Source: Nonomuraea solani (GTDB taxonomy: Bacteria; Actinomycetota; Actinomycetes; Streptosporangiales; Streptosporangiaceae). From it: a DNA stretch of 64,000 bases. Under the pieces are notes generated by a model. It saw nothing but the letters and a program-made list of their open reading frames with translations. It was not told the DNA's origin and did not search any database. Each line of letters opens with the position of its first letter. The stretch's first letter is position 1. Positions 1 to 8,646 of the stretch are shown one piece after another. The stretch spans positions 62,001-126,000 of the forward strand of contig NZ_FNVT01000004.1 of the NCBI RefSeq assembly GCF_900108335.1. Reading direction: 5' to 3'. Both the position numbers and the translations under genes were made by a program.

Positions 1-1
1 T

Positions 2-1177
2 CCCAGTGGCGGGGCGTGGGCGGCCGCGATCGTGTGGGCCATTCTGCCCCTGATCTCGTGCGGCCTGGCGACCCCGTTCACGATCGGGTTCGCGGGTTTC
101 TGGCTGCGCAGCGTCTGGCAGATCATCGCCGCGTCCGCCTACCTGGTCGGCATCGGGTCGTTCGTGATCGCGGCTTTGGCGTACGACAACTTCGACGACA
201 TTCCTCAGCCTCTGTCCGGGCTCGTCTCGCTGGGGCTGGTGGTCAGCTGGATCGGCGGCGTGATCCACTCCGGGATTCTGGTGCCCTTCATGGTGAAGGC
301 CCGGCTCAAGGCACCCGCGTACCCGCACCTGAATCCGCACCTGGATCCGCGGGTGGATCTGGGTCAGCGGACCACCGCGCCCACCCACCATCATCGGCCG
401 CGGCCCGGGCAACTGGAGTGGATCGGGCACTATCGGGTGCTGCGGTCGCTGGGGCGCGGTGGACAAGGGGCGGTTTATCTGGCCATGGCGCCCAACGGGG
501 TGCGGGTGGCCGTGAAGGTGCTGCACGATCTGGTCGATGAGACGGCGCGGGCGCGGTTCGCGCGGGAGGTGGAGACGGCCAGGCGGGTGGCGACGTTTTC
601 CACAGCCCGGGTGCTGGACGTGAACATCAACGGGCAGCACGCGTACATCGTCAGCGAATATGTGGAAGGGCCGTCGCTCGAACAGCTCGTCAAGAAGCAC
701 GGGCCGCGGGATCAGGACGGGCTGACGCGGCTGGCGTTGTCCACAGCCGGGGCGTTGGCGGCCATCCACAAGGCGGGGATCGTGCATCGTGACTTCAAGC
801 CGAGCAATGTGCTGATCGGGCACGACGGGCCGCGGGTGATCGACTTCGGGATCGCGCGGGCGCTTGATCAGGTGACGATGACGTCCGGGAAAATGGTGGG
901 GACGCCGCCCTATATGTCGCCTGAGCAGTTGACCGGGGAGGCTGTGGGGCCGGCTTCCGATGTGTTCAGCTGGGCTGTGACGATGATGTTCGCGGCTACG
1001 GGGCGGCCGGCGTTCGGGGAGGACACGGTGCCCGCGGTGTTCAACCGGGTGCTCACCTTCCACCCGGACTTATCGCCGTTGCCGCCCGGTTTACGAGGGA
1101 TTGTCGGGGCCTGTCTCAACAAGCGGCCTGATGAGCGGCCTTCAGCTTCGGAAGTGATGTTGGCGATCGTTCGCTGA
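2..1177 (+). CDS. Membrane-anchored Ser/Thr protein kinase, 5' end cut by window
   Basis: The frame is open from base 2, so the true start is probably upstream. The first usable start inside is GTG at 32, and residue numbers here count from it. Three hydrophobic segments (about residues 3-22, 28-51 and 61-85) are followed by a linker and a C-terminal Hanks-type kinase domain from about residue 134. Visible motifs are the glycine loop GRGGQG (141-146), lysine in VAVKV (162), HRDFKPSN (252-259), DFG (271-273) and SPE (296-298) in place of APE. All catalytic residues are present. Actinobacterial PknB-type kinases usually have kinase first and a membrane segment after; here the order is reversed with no extracellular sensor visible. 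The substrate is unknown. It is not obviously co-transcribed with anything downstream. Confidence 0.93.
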   Translation, partial: PSGGAWAAAIVWAILPLISCGLATPFTIGFAGFWLRSVWQIIAASAYLVGIGSFVIAALAYDNFDDIPQPLSGLVSLGLVVSWIGGVIHSGILVPFMVKARLKAPAYPHLNPHLDPRVDLGQRTTAPTHHHRPRPGQLEWIGHYRVLRSLGRGGQGAVYLAMAPNGVRVAVKVLHDLVDETARARFAREVETARRVATFSTARVLDVNINGQHAYIVSEYVEGPSLEQLVKKHGPRDQDGLTRLALSTAGALAAIHKAGIVHRDFKPSNVLIGHDGPRVIDFGIARALDQVTMTSGKMVGTPPYMSPEQLTGEAVGPASDVFSWAVTMMFAATGRPAFGEDTVPAVFNRVLTFHPDLSPLPPGLRGIVGACLNKRPDERPSASEVMLAIVR

Positions 1178-1248
1178 GGTGGGGTGGGCGTTGGCCGCGG
1201 GGCTTGGCTCGTGCGGTTGAGGTTGCGGTACGGGGTGAGGCGGTGCCG

Positions 1249-1391
1249 AATCTGCGGGCGGGTGATGGCGTCGGTCTGCGGGTGGGTGATGGCCAGGCCT
1301 CGGGGTGGGTGGTGCCGCAGGTTTGCGGGTGAGCGTGGGACAGATCTGCGGGTGGATGGTGGCACAGGTCCACGGGTGGGTGGTGGCGCAG
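1249..1391. repeat. Six tandem copies of a 24-bp G-rich repeat
   Basis: Units run 1249-1272, 1273-1296, 1297-1320, 1321-1343, 1344-1367 and 1368-1391. Five are exactly 24 bp and one is 23 bp. The shared core is close to CTGCGGGTGGGTGGTGG ending in CAG. The 23-bp unit breaks the reading frame, which argues against a coding role. The array lies just downstream of the kinase stop codon and is followed directly by a second, unrelated array. Confidence 0.8.
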
Positions 1392-1402
1392 GTCTGCACG
1401 GT

Positions 1403-1830
1403 GGGCAGTCCCCTGTCGGCGCGGGGCGAGCCTGCGGCGGGCAGGCCCTTCGTAGGCGCGGGTGAGAGTGCGGCGGACGGGCCCTTCGTAGGCGCGAGGC
1501 CGTCGGTGGGCAGTCCCCGGTCGGCGCGGGGCGAGCCTGGGGCGGGCAGGCCCTTCGTAGGCGCGGGGCCGTCGGTGGGGCAGTCCCCTGTCGGCGCGGG
1601 AGAGGGTGAAGGCGAGCGGCACCTCCGTCGATGCGGGGAGAGGGTGGCGGCGGTCCTTTGTCGGCTCGGGCCGAGGGTGATGGCAGGCAGCGCCATTGTC
1701 GGCGTGGAGAGGGTGACGGTGGGCAGCCCCTCCGGTGGTGCGGGAGAGGGTGACGGTGGGCAGCCCCTTCGGTGGTGCGGGAGAGGGTGGCGGCTGGCGG
1801 TTCTTTTCGTTGGCGCGGGGTGAGAGTGGT
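1403..1830. repeat. About twelve degenerate tandem copies of a ~36-bp repeat
   Basis: I read about twelve adjoining units of 32-38 bp. Each has a block like GGGCAGNCCC, then a GTCGGCGCGGG-like or GTAGGCGCGGG-like block, then a GAG(A/G)GTG or GCGAGCC block. Near-identical pairs occur, for example GGGCAGGCCCTTCGTAGGCG at two places and GGTGCGGGAGAGGGTG at two places. Unit length is not a multiple of three and varies, so the long open frames crossing it on both strands are most likely artefacts of GC richness. Bases 1831-1921 show nothing recognisable. Confidence 0.75.
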
Positions 1831-1921
1831 GGGGAGGTGGTCTTTCCCATGGAGGTAGTTGGGAGGCTGTCTCTCTCCTTGAGCTGAGGTGGAGAGGCTC
1901 CTTGGGTTGGGGTGGAGAGGG

Positions 1922-2854
1922 TTAGGGGGTGGCGTCTTTGCTGCCCTTGGTGAGGGACAGGTATTCCTCGTGTGTTACCCGGTGTACGGCGAGCATGAGG
2001 CCGTGGCGGTCGGCGAAGCGGTTGGCTTCCTCTGGGGACCAGCGGCCGGGGAGGTGATGGAGGGAGCGGCCGAATCGGTCGAGGATTAGCAGGCCCGTCA
2101 GGTTTTCGTAGCTGTAGAGGAGCAGGCTGAACGCCTGGCCGTGGTTCTCACCTCGGTAGATTTCGGTAATGGCTTCGTTGCCGTACGTTATCTGGAGTTT
2201 GGTGGCGGATTTGGCGCTGAGATAAGGGCCGCCCGCAGGGCCGAGGACTGTGCCGCGTTTTCTGCGCCAGCGGTGGGCGCGGGCCATTGCGGGGCGGAGG
2301 AACAACAAGGCGGGGCTGAAGGCCACCACCAGCCATTTGGCTTCGAGGATGTCCAGGATCAGGCGGCCGATCGAGGACAGGCCGCGCCAGGCGGCCCACA
2401 GTCCGAGTGAGGCCAGGTACGCCATGACGACCACGCCCGCCACGGCCACGCCGATGGCTACGGGTTTGCGCCACTTGGCGATGGAAGGCAAGGGTAGGCC
2501 GCGAATGCGTTGCCAACCTGGGGCTCGGGCGGCCAGGACGGCTTTCATTTCGCCTGGTGAGCGGTCGCGGGCGTCCTCCAAGGGGAGGCCGGCCTTGAGA
2601 GCGAAGTCGCGCAGGTGGGGTGGGTACCAGTCGCCGGGTAAGTCGGCCAGGACCAGGCCGTCGGTGTCCAGGGCGGCGAGGCCCTCGGTGGAGTCGTGGC
2701 GGTAATGGTAAAGGCGTGATGGTGCCAGTCGTACGGATTCGCCGGTGACATTGTTCGTGACCGTCAGCGTGCGGTCATGGTCGCCGGACGTGAGTACGGT
2801 TTTCGGGCATGGGCTGTCTTTGGTCGCCCCTGCGCATGGATGGAGTTGATTCAC
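1922..2854 (-). CDS. Hypothetical two-segment membrane protein
   Basis: 310 aa from a GTG start at 2854, supported by a GGGGGA ribosome-binding site about 8 nt upstream. I do not recognise the family. The N-terminal ~125 residues are soluble and contain a YHYRHDS stretch and the segment PGDWYPPHLRDFALKAGLP. Two hydrophobic segments follow (about 130-155 and 173-188), then a soluble C-terminal domain. The C-terminal part has LPGRWSPEEANRFADRHGL, which resembles the N-terminal PGDWYPPHLRDFALKAGLP motif, so the protein may hold two copies of one small domain either side of the membrane hairpin. It lies on the same strand as the nuo genes 75 bp further on but has its own RBS. Confidence 0.7.
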   Translation of the reverse strand: MNQLHPCAGATKDSPCPKTVLTSGDHDRTLTVTNNVTGESVRLAPSRLYHYRHDSTEGLAALDTDGLVLADLPGDWYPPHLRDFALKAGLPLEDARDRSPGEMKAVLAARAPGWQRIRGLPLPSIAKWRKPVAIGVAVAGVVVMAYLASLGLWAAWRGLSSIGRLILDILEAKWLVVAFSPALLFLRPAMARAHRWRRKRGTVLGPAGGPYLSAKSATKLQITYGNEAITEIYRGENHGQAFSLLLYSYENLTGLLILDRFGRSLHHLPGRWSPEEANRFADRHGLMLAVHRVTHEEYLSLTKGSKDATP

Positions 2855-2928
2855 GAGTCATTCCCCCTGAGCCCCGGGCCCCCTGCCCATGCTCAGAAGG
2901 ACGAATAAGGCGGAATTAAAGTTTCAGG

Positions 2929-3870
2929 CTAGATGAGGACCTTGACGACGCCGGTGAGTGCCAACTGGACGAGCGCCAGAGGGACGAGTACGGCCCAGGC
3001 GAGTTTCTGGAGTTGGTCCTCGCGAAGCCGGGGATAGGTCACGCGCAGCCAGATCACGATGAACGCCAGCACGAAGACCTTGACCAGCGTCCAGAGCCAG
3101 CCGGGCAGGAAAGGACCCTGCCAGCCGCCCAGGAACAGCACCGTGGTCAGGAACGACAGGACGACGATTCCGGCGTACTCGGCGAGCATGAAGAGCGCGA
3201 AGCGCATGCCGGTGTATTCGGTCATCGGGCCCATGATGATCTCGGACTCGGCGATCGGCATGTCGAACGGCGGGCGCCGCAGCTCGGCCAGGCCCGCCAG
3301 GAAGAACACGACGCCGCCGATGGCCTGCCACGGCAGCCACCACCACTGCCACGCCGCGGCGATCCCGGGAAGCGACAGTGTGCCCGCCGCCATGGCCACC
3401 GACGAGGCGGCCAGGACCAGCGGCAGTTCGTACGACATGAGCTGAGCCGCCGACCGCATGCCGCCGAGCACGGAGTACTTGTTGGCCGACGCCCACCCCG
3501 CCATGATCGAGCCGAGCACCCCGATGCCCATGACGGCGAGGACGAAGAAGAGGCCGAGGTCGAGGTCCACGGCCACGAAGTCGCGGTCGAAGGGGATGGC
3601 GATCAGCACGACCAGGTACGGGACCAGCGCCACCCCAGGGGCGATCATGAAGATGCGGCGGTCGGCCGCGGCCGGGATGACGTCCTCCTTCTGCGCGAAC
3701 TTCACCCCGTCGGCGATGAGCTGCGCCCAGCCGTGGAAGCCGCCCGCGTACATGGGCCCGAGGCGCGACTGCATGTGCGCCATGACCTTGTGCTCGGTCT
3801 GACCGATGATCAGCGGCAGGACCAGGAAGGCGACGAGGATGACGGCGAAGCTGAGGATGACGTCAAGCAT
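2929..3870 (-). CDS. nuoH: NADH-quinone oxidoreductase subunit H (complex I membrane arm)
   Basis: 313 aa, about eight membrane segments, ATG start overlapping the end of nuoC by 8 bp. NuoH/ND1 carries part of the quinone-binding site. The family signatures are present: QSRLGPMYAGGFHGWAQLIA in the first loop and PPFDMPIAESEIIMGPMTEY in the third. Where many homologues have ERK in the first loop, this one reads TEHKVMAHMQ. It is the last subunit gene of this operon; NuoD and NuoI-N are not in the window. Confidence 0.95.
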   Translation of the reverse strand: MLDVILSFAVILVAFLVLPLIIGQTEHKVMAHMQSRLGPMYAGGFHGWAQLIADGVKFAQKEDVIPAAADRRIFMIAPGVALVPYLVVLIAIPFDRDFVAVDLDLGLFFVLAVMGIGVLGSIMAGWASANKYSVLGGMRSAAQLMSYELPLVLAASSVAMAAGTLSLPGIAAAWQWWWLPWQAIGGVVFFLAGLAELRRPPFDMPIAESEIIMGPMTEYTGMRFALFMLAEYAGIVVLSFLTTVLFLGGWQGPFLPGWLWTLVKVFVLAFIVIWLRVTYPRLREDQLQKLAWAVLVPLALVQLALTGVVKVLI

Positions 3871-4417
3871 CGGGCGGCCCCCAGTCGGCTGGTACTCCTG
3901 GCGGAAGCGTCTTGCGGCGGCTCGGCGAGCCGTGCCCGGACTCGCCGGGCTCCTTGGCGCCCGGCCACGGCTTGGCCACGCGGGCGGCCAGGATGAAATC
4001 CTTGCGGAGCGGGTGGCCCTCGAAGCCGTCGGGCAGGAGCAGCGGCACCAGGTGGGGATGCCCGTCGAAGATCACACCGAACATCTCGTACGTCTCGCGC
4101 TCGTGCCAGTTCGCCCCGCGATAGACGCCGACGGCGGTGGGCAGGTGCGGGTCCTCGCGCGGCACCCGGGTGCGCAGCAGCAGGCGCCGGCCGGCCTCCG
4201 GGTTGTAGACGTGGACCACGATCTGGAAGGACTCGGGCGGGTCGTCGACGCCGGTCAGCCAGTCGAAGAAGGTGTGGCCGAGGTCGTCGCGGACGTGGGT
4301 GAGCAGCTCGATCCAGTCGGCGGGGGCGACGTCGATGGTGGTGTCGCCGTACGACTCGGTGATCTGAGCACGCTCGCCGAACCGCTCGGCAACGCGGTCG
4401 GCGGCCGGGCCGGTCAT
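3863..4417 (-). CDS. nuoC: NADH-quinone oxidoreductase subunit C
   Basis: 184 aa. The frame stays open well upstream, but ATG at 4417 is chosen because it makes a 4-bp ATGA overlap with the end of nuoB and begins the recognisable protein ([18 protein letters not shown]). The family signature [19 protein letters not shown] followed by GHPLRKDF lies near residues 100-145. It forms part of the peripheral arm connecting to NuoD. NuoC is a free-standing protein here, not a NuoCD fusion, and nuoD is absent from the expected position just downstream. Confidence 0.94.
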   Translation of the reverse strand: MTGPAADRVAERFGERAQITESYGDTTIDVAPADWIELLTHVRDDLGHTFFDWLTGVDDPPESFQIVVHVYNPEAGRRLLLRTRVPREDPHLPTAVGVYRGANWHERETYEMFGVIFDGHPHLVPLLLPDGFEGHPLRKDFILAARVAKPWPGAKEPGESGHGSPSRRKTLPPGVPADWGPPDA

Positions 4418-4944
4418 GCCTGGTCCGTGTGGGTGCGGGACCAGACGTAGCGGTCGCTGAGCTTCTCGCCGGCGATCTTCTCCTGGAGTTTCATGATCCC
4501 GTACAGGAGCGCTTCGGGTCTGGGCGGGCAGCCGGGTACGTAGACGTCCACCGGGATGATCTGGTCCACGCCGTTGGTCACGCAGTAGGAGTCCCAGTAG
4601 GGGCCGCCGGTGTTGGAGCAGGCGCCGAACGAGATCACGTACTTGGGATCGGGCATCTGCTCGTAGAGGCGCTTGACGGCGGGGGCCATCTTGTCGGTGA
4701 CCGTGCCCGAGACGATCATGAGGTCGGCCTGCCGCGGGCCGTTCGCGAACGGGATCACGCCGAAGCGGATGAAGTCGTGCCGGCTGGTCGAGGTCGCGAT
4801 GAACTCGATGGCGCAGCAGGCCAGCCCGAAGTTGAAGACCCACAGGGAATAGCGGCGCCCCCAGTTGAGCACGAAGCGCATGGGCTTGGGTGCCAACCTG
4901 GAGATGGGGCCCACGGTGGGCATCGGGAGATCCGTTGCTGCCAT
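4414..4944 (-). CDS. nuoB: NADH-quinone oxidoreductase subunit B
   Basis: 176 aa, ATG at 4944. NuoB binds the N2 [4Fe-4S] cluster that passes electrons to quinone. All four ligand positions are visible: the tandem cysteines in GLACCAIE (C43, C44), [14 protein letters not shown] (C109) and [11 protein letters not shown] (C139). It follows the M48 peptidase gene with a 39-bp gap and overlaps nuoC by 4 bp. Confidence 0.96.
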   Translation of the reverse strand: MAATDLPMPTVGPISRLAPKPMRFVLNWGRRYSLWVFNFGLACCAIEFIATSTSRHDFIRFGVIPFANGPRQADLMIVSGTVTDKMAPAVKRLYEQMPDPKYVISFGACSNTGGPYWDSYCVTNGVDQIIPVDVYVPGCPPRPEALLYGIMKLQEKIAGEKLSDRYVWSRTHTDQA

Positions 4945-4983
4945 GGGTCCATTCTGACGCGGATCACATGTCAGGCAAAGGAA

Positions 4984-6411
4984 TCAGTGGTACAGGGCTG
5001 ATTGGGCGTTTTCTCTGACCGTTCCGGCCACGCGCGCGGCGGGGGCTTCGAGCTCGTGCTCGACGGCCTCCGTCATGTGCACCCTGGCTTCCGGGTACGC
5101 CAGCAGCGCCACCCATTCCATCCGCAGGTACGTCGCCGGATGCGTCTGGTCCACCCGCAGCTCTTCCAGGCGGGCGGCGCGGCGGCGGCGTTCGTACTCG
5201 GAGTCGGGCACCTCGTTCACGGCCGCCCGCAGCGATGCCCACATGTCCTCGGGTTTCCTGAAATGGGCGCTCGTGCCCAGGAACCTGGCGGCGGAAATCG
5301 CCCTGGTGACCAGCCCGTCCAGCAGCGAGTGCATGGCAGGCGCGCCCGCCACCCGCGCGCCCATCTCGTCGGCCCGATATTCGGCACGCTGCGACGAGCG
5401 GTACAGCAGCAGTTCCATCACCAGGATGAGCCCGCGCACGGGCAACCCGAGCACCGCCAGCAGGGTCTCGGCGAAGAACCGGGCCACGCCGTCGCCCGAT
5501 TCCCAGTCGAACCTCGTCACGTCGCGCAGCACGTGGAGCGAGTGCAGCGCGCCGCCCACGACGAGCCCGTGCCGGCCGTCGCCGTTGCTCGAATGGGCCA
5601 TCTCGTGGGCCAGGAGCGCGACTCGTTCCTGCGGGGTGAGGATCAGCCACAGGGGGTAACCGATCTCGACCAAGCGCCGGCGCCGGCGGCCGTAGGTGCG
5701 GAACGAGGCGTTCACCGCGCCGCTGACGGCCACCACGTCGGTCCTGGGCGCTCCGACCTCGGCGCCGATCCGGTCGAGCAGGGCGAACAGGGACGGGGCG
5801 TCGTCGCGGGTGAGGCGCTCGGCGCCCTGCGGGAAGGGTACGGGGCGGGGGCGCAGCAGCCAGGCCAGGTCGAGGGCCACGATGGCGGGCAGGATGAGGA
5901 AGAGGGTCCAGCGGGTCAGGAGGTACAGGCCGAGGAGGAGGAAGGCGGGGGCGAGAAGGTGGACCAGCCAGGCTAGGGCGAGGCTCGCAACCCTGGCCGA
6001 ACCCGCCGAAGGGGCGGCGAAAGGTGGGGTGGCGACAGGCAAGGGGGCATTGAGCGGGGAGGTAAAGGCCGGGGCGACAAGGGGCGGGCCGACGATGGGT
6101 GATTCGGCGGTGGGCGATTCCGCGCTGGGTGGGGCAACCGCAGGTGATTGCGGGGCGGGTGCGGGTGATTCCGTGGTGAGCCGGTGGGGGCCGGTGATGC
6201 TGGTGTGCAGGTCGCGGACGAGGCGGGCCTGGAAGCGGGACACAAGGGCCGACATACGGGACACGCGGACCGGCAGGTGGGACGGGCGCGCGAGTGAAGC
6301 GTCCTGGGAAGCGTCACGTGAGACGTCGCGTAAGACGTTCCAGTCGCAGGCTGGGCACCACGCGGGAAAACCAGGTTTGACGGAGTGGCCGCACTCGGGA
6401 CAGGTGGACAT
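4984..6411 (-). CDS. M48-family membrane metallopeptidase with N-terminal zinc ribbon
   Basis: 475 aa, ATG at 6411. The N-terminus holds a CPECGH...CPACDW zinc-ribbon-like pair (C4, C7, C19, C22), then a long Pro/Ala/Ser linker (about 75-140) and two hydrophobic segments (about 143-186). The catalytic part carries HEMAH (H269, E270, H273) with a probable third zinc ligand E344 in RAEYRAD. M48 proteases of the HtpX/Ste24 type cut membrane proteins or peptides. It sits inside the nuo operon between nuoA and nuoB, 40 bp before nuoB, so it may act in quality control or maturation of the membrane arm; that role is inference. Confidence 0.88.
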   Translation of the reverse strand: MSTCPECGHSVKPGFPAWCPACDWNVLRDVSRDASQDASLARPSHLPVRVSRMSALVSRFQARLVRDLHTSITGPHRLTTESPAPAPQSPAVAPPSAESPTAESPIVGPPLVAPAFTSPLNAPLPVATPPFAAPSAGSARVASLALAWLVHLLAPAFLLLGLYLLTRWTLFLILPAIVALDLAWLLRPRPVPFPQGAERLTRDDAPSLFALLDRIGAEVGAPRTDVVAVSGAVNASFRTYGRRRRRLVEIGYPLWLILTPQERVALLAHEMAHSSNGDGRHGLVVGGALHSLHVLRDVTRFDWESGDGVARFFAETLLAVLGLPVRGLILVMELLLYRSSQRAEYRADEMGARVAGAPAMHSLLDGLVTRAISAARFLGTSAHFRKPEDMWASLRAAVNEVPDSEYERRRRAARLEELRVDQTHPATYLRMEWVALLAYPEARVHMTEAVEHELEAPAARVAGTVRENAQSALYH

Positions 6412-6440
6412 GGCACATCAAGGTGCCAGAGCGCCAAAGC

Positions 6441-6812
6441 TCAAGTCCAGGTCAGGACCCGTTTGCGCCAGGCGTACACAATGCCCAGCGCGATGAACCC
6501 CAAAAAGACGAACATCTCCACCAGCGTCGTCACCCCGTAGCCGGGCGCGTCGAAGACGGTGGCCCAGGGGAACAGGAAGACGGCGTCCACCGCGAACACC
6601 ACGTACAGGTACGTGAAGACGTAGTAGCGGATCTGTGACTGCGCCCAGCCGTCACCCACCGGATCGACCCCGCACTCGTACGTGGTCAGCTTCTCCGGCG
6701 TGGGCCGCGTCGGGCGGAGGAGGCGGTTGGCGAACAGGGCGCCGGCCACGATGGCGACACCGATGGCGAGCAGCGCGGCGACGAGCACGTACGACCCGAA
6801 GTAGCCGTCCAT
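6441..6812 (-). CDS. nuoA: NADH-quinone oxidoreductase subunit A
   Basis: 123 aa with three membrane segments. The frame is open to 6869, but ATG at 6812 gives the normal NuoA N-terminus (MDGYFGSYVLVAALLAIG). The conserved loop TTYECGVDPVGDGWAQSQIRY includes the cysteine typical of NuoA, and FAVDAVFLFPWA is the usual second-helix signature. It is the first gene of the nuoA-M48-nuoB-nuoC-nuoH unit and is divergent from the deacetylase gene at 6919. Confidence 0.95.
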   Translation of the reverse strand: MDGYFGSYVLVAALLAIGVAIVAGALFANRLLRPTRPTPEKLTTYECGVDPVGDGWAQSQIRYYVFTYLYVVFAVDAVFLFPWATVFDAPGYGVTTLVEMFVFLGFIALGIVYAWRKRVLTWT

Positions 6813-6918
6813 GAGAGCGATCGTAACCCAGCGCCGGGTACCCACCCAGGTCAAAGCCTCTGGACCCATCCCCCCAAATCGGGGTAAATAGAAAGATCAA
6901 CCACATACCCTGACATCC

Positions 6919-8400
6919 ATGCATAAATCGCGATTCTTCGCCGGAATCGCTCTGCTGGCCCTCTCGGCCTCGGGCTGCGGTCTGGCCGCCGCCGCCCCCG
7001 GGAGGGACGTCCTGGTCCCGGCAGAGCCGACGCTGATCGACTTCGTCGACCCGGCGACCGTCGTCGGCCTGTCCACCAGGACGCTCACCGAAGGCGACGC
7101 CTCCGGCAGCCGATACGTGCACATCAACTATCCCGAGCTGGCCGAGGCCCCCGCGCTCAACAAGGCCCTGCGCGCCCAGGCCGAACGCCAGCTCAAGGAC
7201 TTCCGCGCCCGCACCAAGGGCGACGACCCCGTCCACCCCCGCCCAGAGCTGAACGTGGACTGGCAGCTCGCCGCCGCCTCCCCCCAGGCGGTCGCGGTAC
7301 GGCTGCGCACCGGCGAGACCACCGGCGAGAACTGGGGCAACTCCACGCGTACGTACTGGTTCGACCCCCGCGAGGGCAAAGCGTTCGCCTCTACAGGCCT
7401 GCTCTCCGGCGAAAAGGCACAAGAACGGCTCGCGGAACTGGTCAAGGACCAGCTCAAGGAGCGCGGATCACAGGTCGAGCGGGACGGCCTGACGGCCGGC
7501 GGCGACGCGTTCGACTCGATGGCGTTCAACCGGCGCGGCGACCTGGTCGTCGAGTTCGACGACTGCCAGATCGGCCCCTGCTCGCTCGGCCGCCTCGCCG
7601 TGGCGGTGCCGGCCGCGAAAACCTTCCCCCTGCTCTCGGAGCCGGGCAGGCGGGCGCAGGAGAGCGTACGCGAGGCGGCCAAGGTGGCCGTCCCCGACGA
7701 CACGCCCCACATCGCCCCCACGACCGGCCCCAAGGCCACCAGCAACCGGTCCGGCAGTGTGAACTGCGCCACCACCAAATGCGTGGCGCTGACCTTCGAC
7801 GACGGCCCGGGACCGCATACCGGGAGATTGCTCGACCTCTTGCTGGAGAAGGAGGCGCGGGCCACGTTCTTCACCGTGGGCAGCAACGCCGCCGCCCAGC
7901 CCGGCCTGCTGCGCCGGATGAGCGCCGAGGGCCATCTGGTCGGCAACCACAGCTGGGCGCACCGGGACCTGTCGAAGCAGGCCAGCAGCAAGATCACCGA
8001 CTCCCTCCAGCGCACCGAGGAGGCCGTGTCGGCCGCCATCGGCCAGACCCCCACGCTGGTCCGGCCGCCCTACGGCGCCGTGAGCCAGGAGTTGCGGGAC
8101 GTCGCACGCGAAATGGGGCTTTCCCTGGTCACCTGGGACATCGACACCGAAGACCAGCACGGAGGCGACGCCTCTCACATCGCGGACCGGGCCGTGCGCT
8201 CGGCCCGTCCAGGTGCGATCATTCTTATGCACGACATTCATCGGGAAACCGTTGACGCTGTTCCGGACATCCTCAACAGGTTGCGCGGGAAGGGTTACAG
8301 CTTCGTCACCGTTCCTGAGTTGTACGGCTCTGCGGGGATGCAGGCCGGACGCCTGTACAGGTCAGGGAACGAGCTGCCGGGTAAGCAGCCCCTGACGTAG
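6919..8400 (+). CDS. Lipoprotein polysaccharide deacetylase with N-terminal RsiV/PdaC-like domain
   Basis: 493 aa. A lipoprotein signal ends in the lipobox LSASGC (C20). Residues about 60-240 resemble the DUF3298/DUF4163 region found in front of some deacetylases. Residues about 287-480 form a NodB-type (CE4) domain with TFDDGP (292-297), HSWAH (H344, H348 as metal ligands), RPPYG and the late LMHDIH motif. It probably de-N-acetylates peptidoglycan or another cell-wall glycan outside the membrane. No good Shine-Dalgarno precedes ATG 6919, so it may be leaderless. It is divergent from nuoA across a 106-bp gap. Confidence 0.9.
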   Translation: MHKSRFFAGIALLALSASGCGLAAAAPGRDVLVPAEPTLIDFVDPATVVGLSTRTLTEGDASGSRYVHINYPELAEAPALNKALRAQAERQLKDFRARTKGDDPVHPRPELNVDWQLAAASPQAVAVRLRTGETTGENWGNSTRTYWFDPREGKAFASTGLLSGEKAQERLAELVKDQLKERGSQVERDGLTAGGDAFDSMAFNRRGDLVVEFDDCQIGPCSLGRLAVAVPAAKTFPLLSEPGRRAQESVREAAKVAVPDDTPHIAPTTGPKATSNRSGSVNCATTKCVALTFDDGPGPHTGRLLDLLLEKEARATFFTVGSNAAAQPGLLRRMSAEGHLVGNHSWAHRDLSKQASSKITDSLQRTEEAVSAAIGQTPTLVRPPYGAVSQELRDVAREMGLSLVTWDIDTEDQHGGDASHIADRAVRSARPGAIILMHDIHRETVDAVPDILNRLRGKGYSFVTVPELYGSAGMQAGRLYRSGNELPGKQPLT

Positions 8401-8419
8401 CGCACGTAGTGGGGGGACG

Positions 8420-8425
8420 TATAGT
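8420..8425 (+). promoter_or_regulatory. Probable -10 element for a leaderless transcript
   Basis: TATAGT lies 8 nt before the GTG at 8434. With the usual 6-7 nt spacing, transcription would begin at or within two bases of that start codon, so the leader peptide would be translated from a leaderless mRNA. I see no convincing -35. Confidence 0.55.
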
Positions 8426-8433
8426 TGGCGCTC

Positions 8434-8523
8434 GTGACCCGAACCGTCCTGTTCGCCCGCCTGCATGTGGACCTCTGCAGGCTCGCGTCCGGGCTGTGTC
8501 GTCGTTCTCCCACCTCACCCTGA
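8434..8523 (+). CDS. 29-aa leader peptide with DLCR motif, probable attenuator peptide
   Basis: GTG start, TGA at 8521-8523. The peptide contains RLHVDLCRLASGLCRR, with cysteines at positions 15 and 22. This matches the pattern I know from short actinobacterial leader peptides with a (H)xDLCR core upstream of sulfur or redox genes, and from the cysteine-responsive leaderless ORFs of mycobacteria. It sits 126 bp before korA and is followed by a hairpin. It is too short for routine gene calling. A cysteine-sensing role is inference. Confidence 0.6.
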   Translation: MTRTVLFARLHVDLCRLASGLCRRSPTSP

Positions 8524-8535
8524 CTGAACTCCGAC

Positions 8536-8569
8536 CGCGTTTACCCGCTTTGCGCGGCGTACAAACGCG
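8536..8569 (+). promoter_or_regulatory. Hairpin after leader peptide, possible attenuator
   Basis: CGCGTTT at 8536-8542 pairs with AAACGCG at 8563-8569. The AC after the left arm and GT before the right arm could extend the stem. It begins 12 nt after the leader peptide stop, the right distance for ribosome position on the leader to affect folding. There is no T-run, so termination would have to be Rho-dependent or act on translation. Confidence 0.4.
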
Positions 8570-8589
8570 TGACCTTCCGAGGATCTAGC

Positions 8590-8646
8590 ATGGATACAGA
8601 GAACGCGCCTAAGGCAACCGCGCACTGGCGCGTCGAGGAGGACTGA
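8590..8646 (+). CDS. Possible 18-aa upstream ORF coupled to korA
   Basis: ATG at 8590 has a GAGGA ribosome-binding site about 6 nt before it. The frame encodes MDTENAPKATAHWRVEED and stops at 8644-8646, three bases before the korA GTG. Its last codons contain the GAGGAGGA that serves as the korA ribosome-binding site, so translating it would put ribosomes directly onto the korA start. It may also be chance. Confidence 0.3.
   Translation: MDTENAPKATAHWRVEED

Noticed and set aside
1116..1850. Minus-strand 244-aa and 184-aa open frames with PRADRGLPT and APTKG peptide repeats
   Set aside because: They simply translate the two DNA repeat arrays. Units change length out of phase with codons, several frames are open at once, and no ribosome-binding site or domain is visible.
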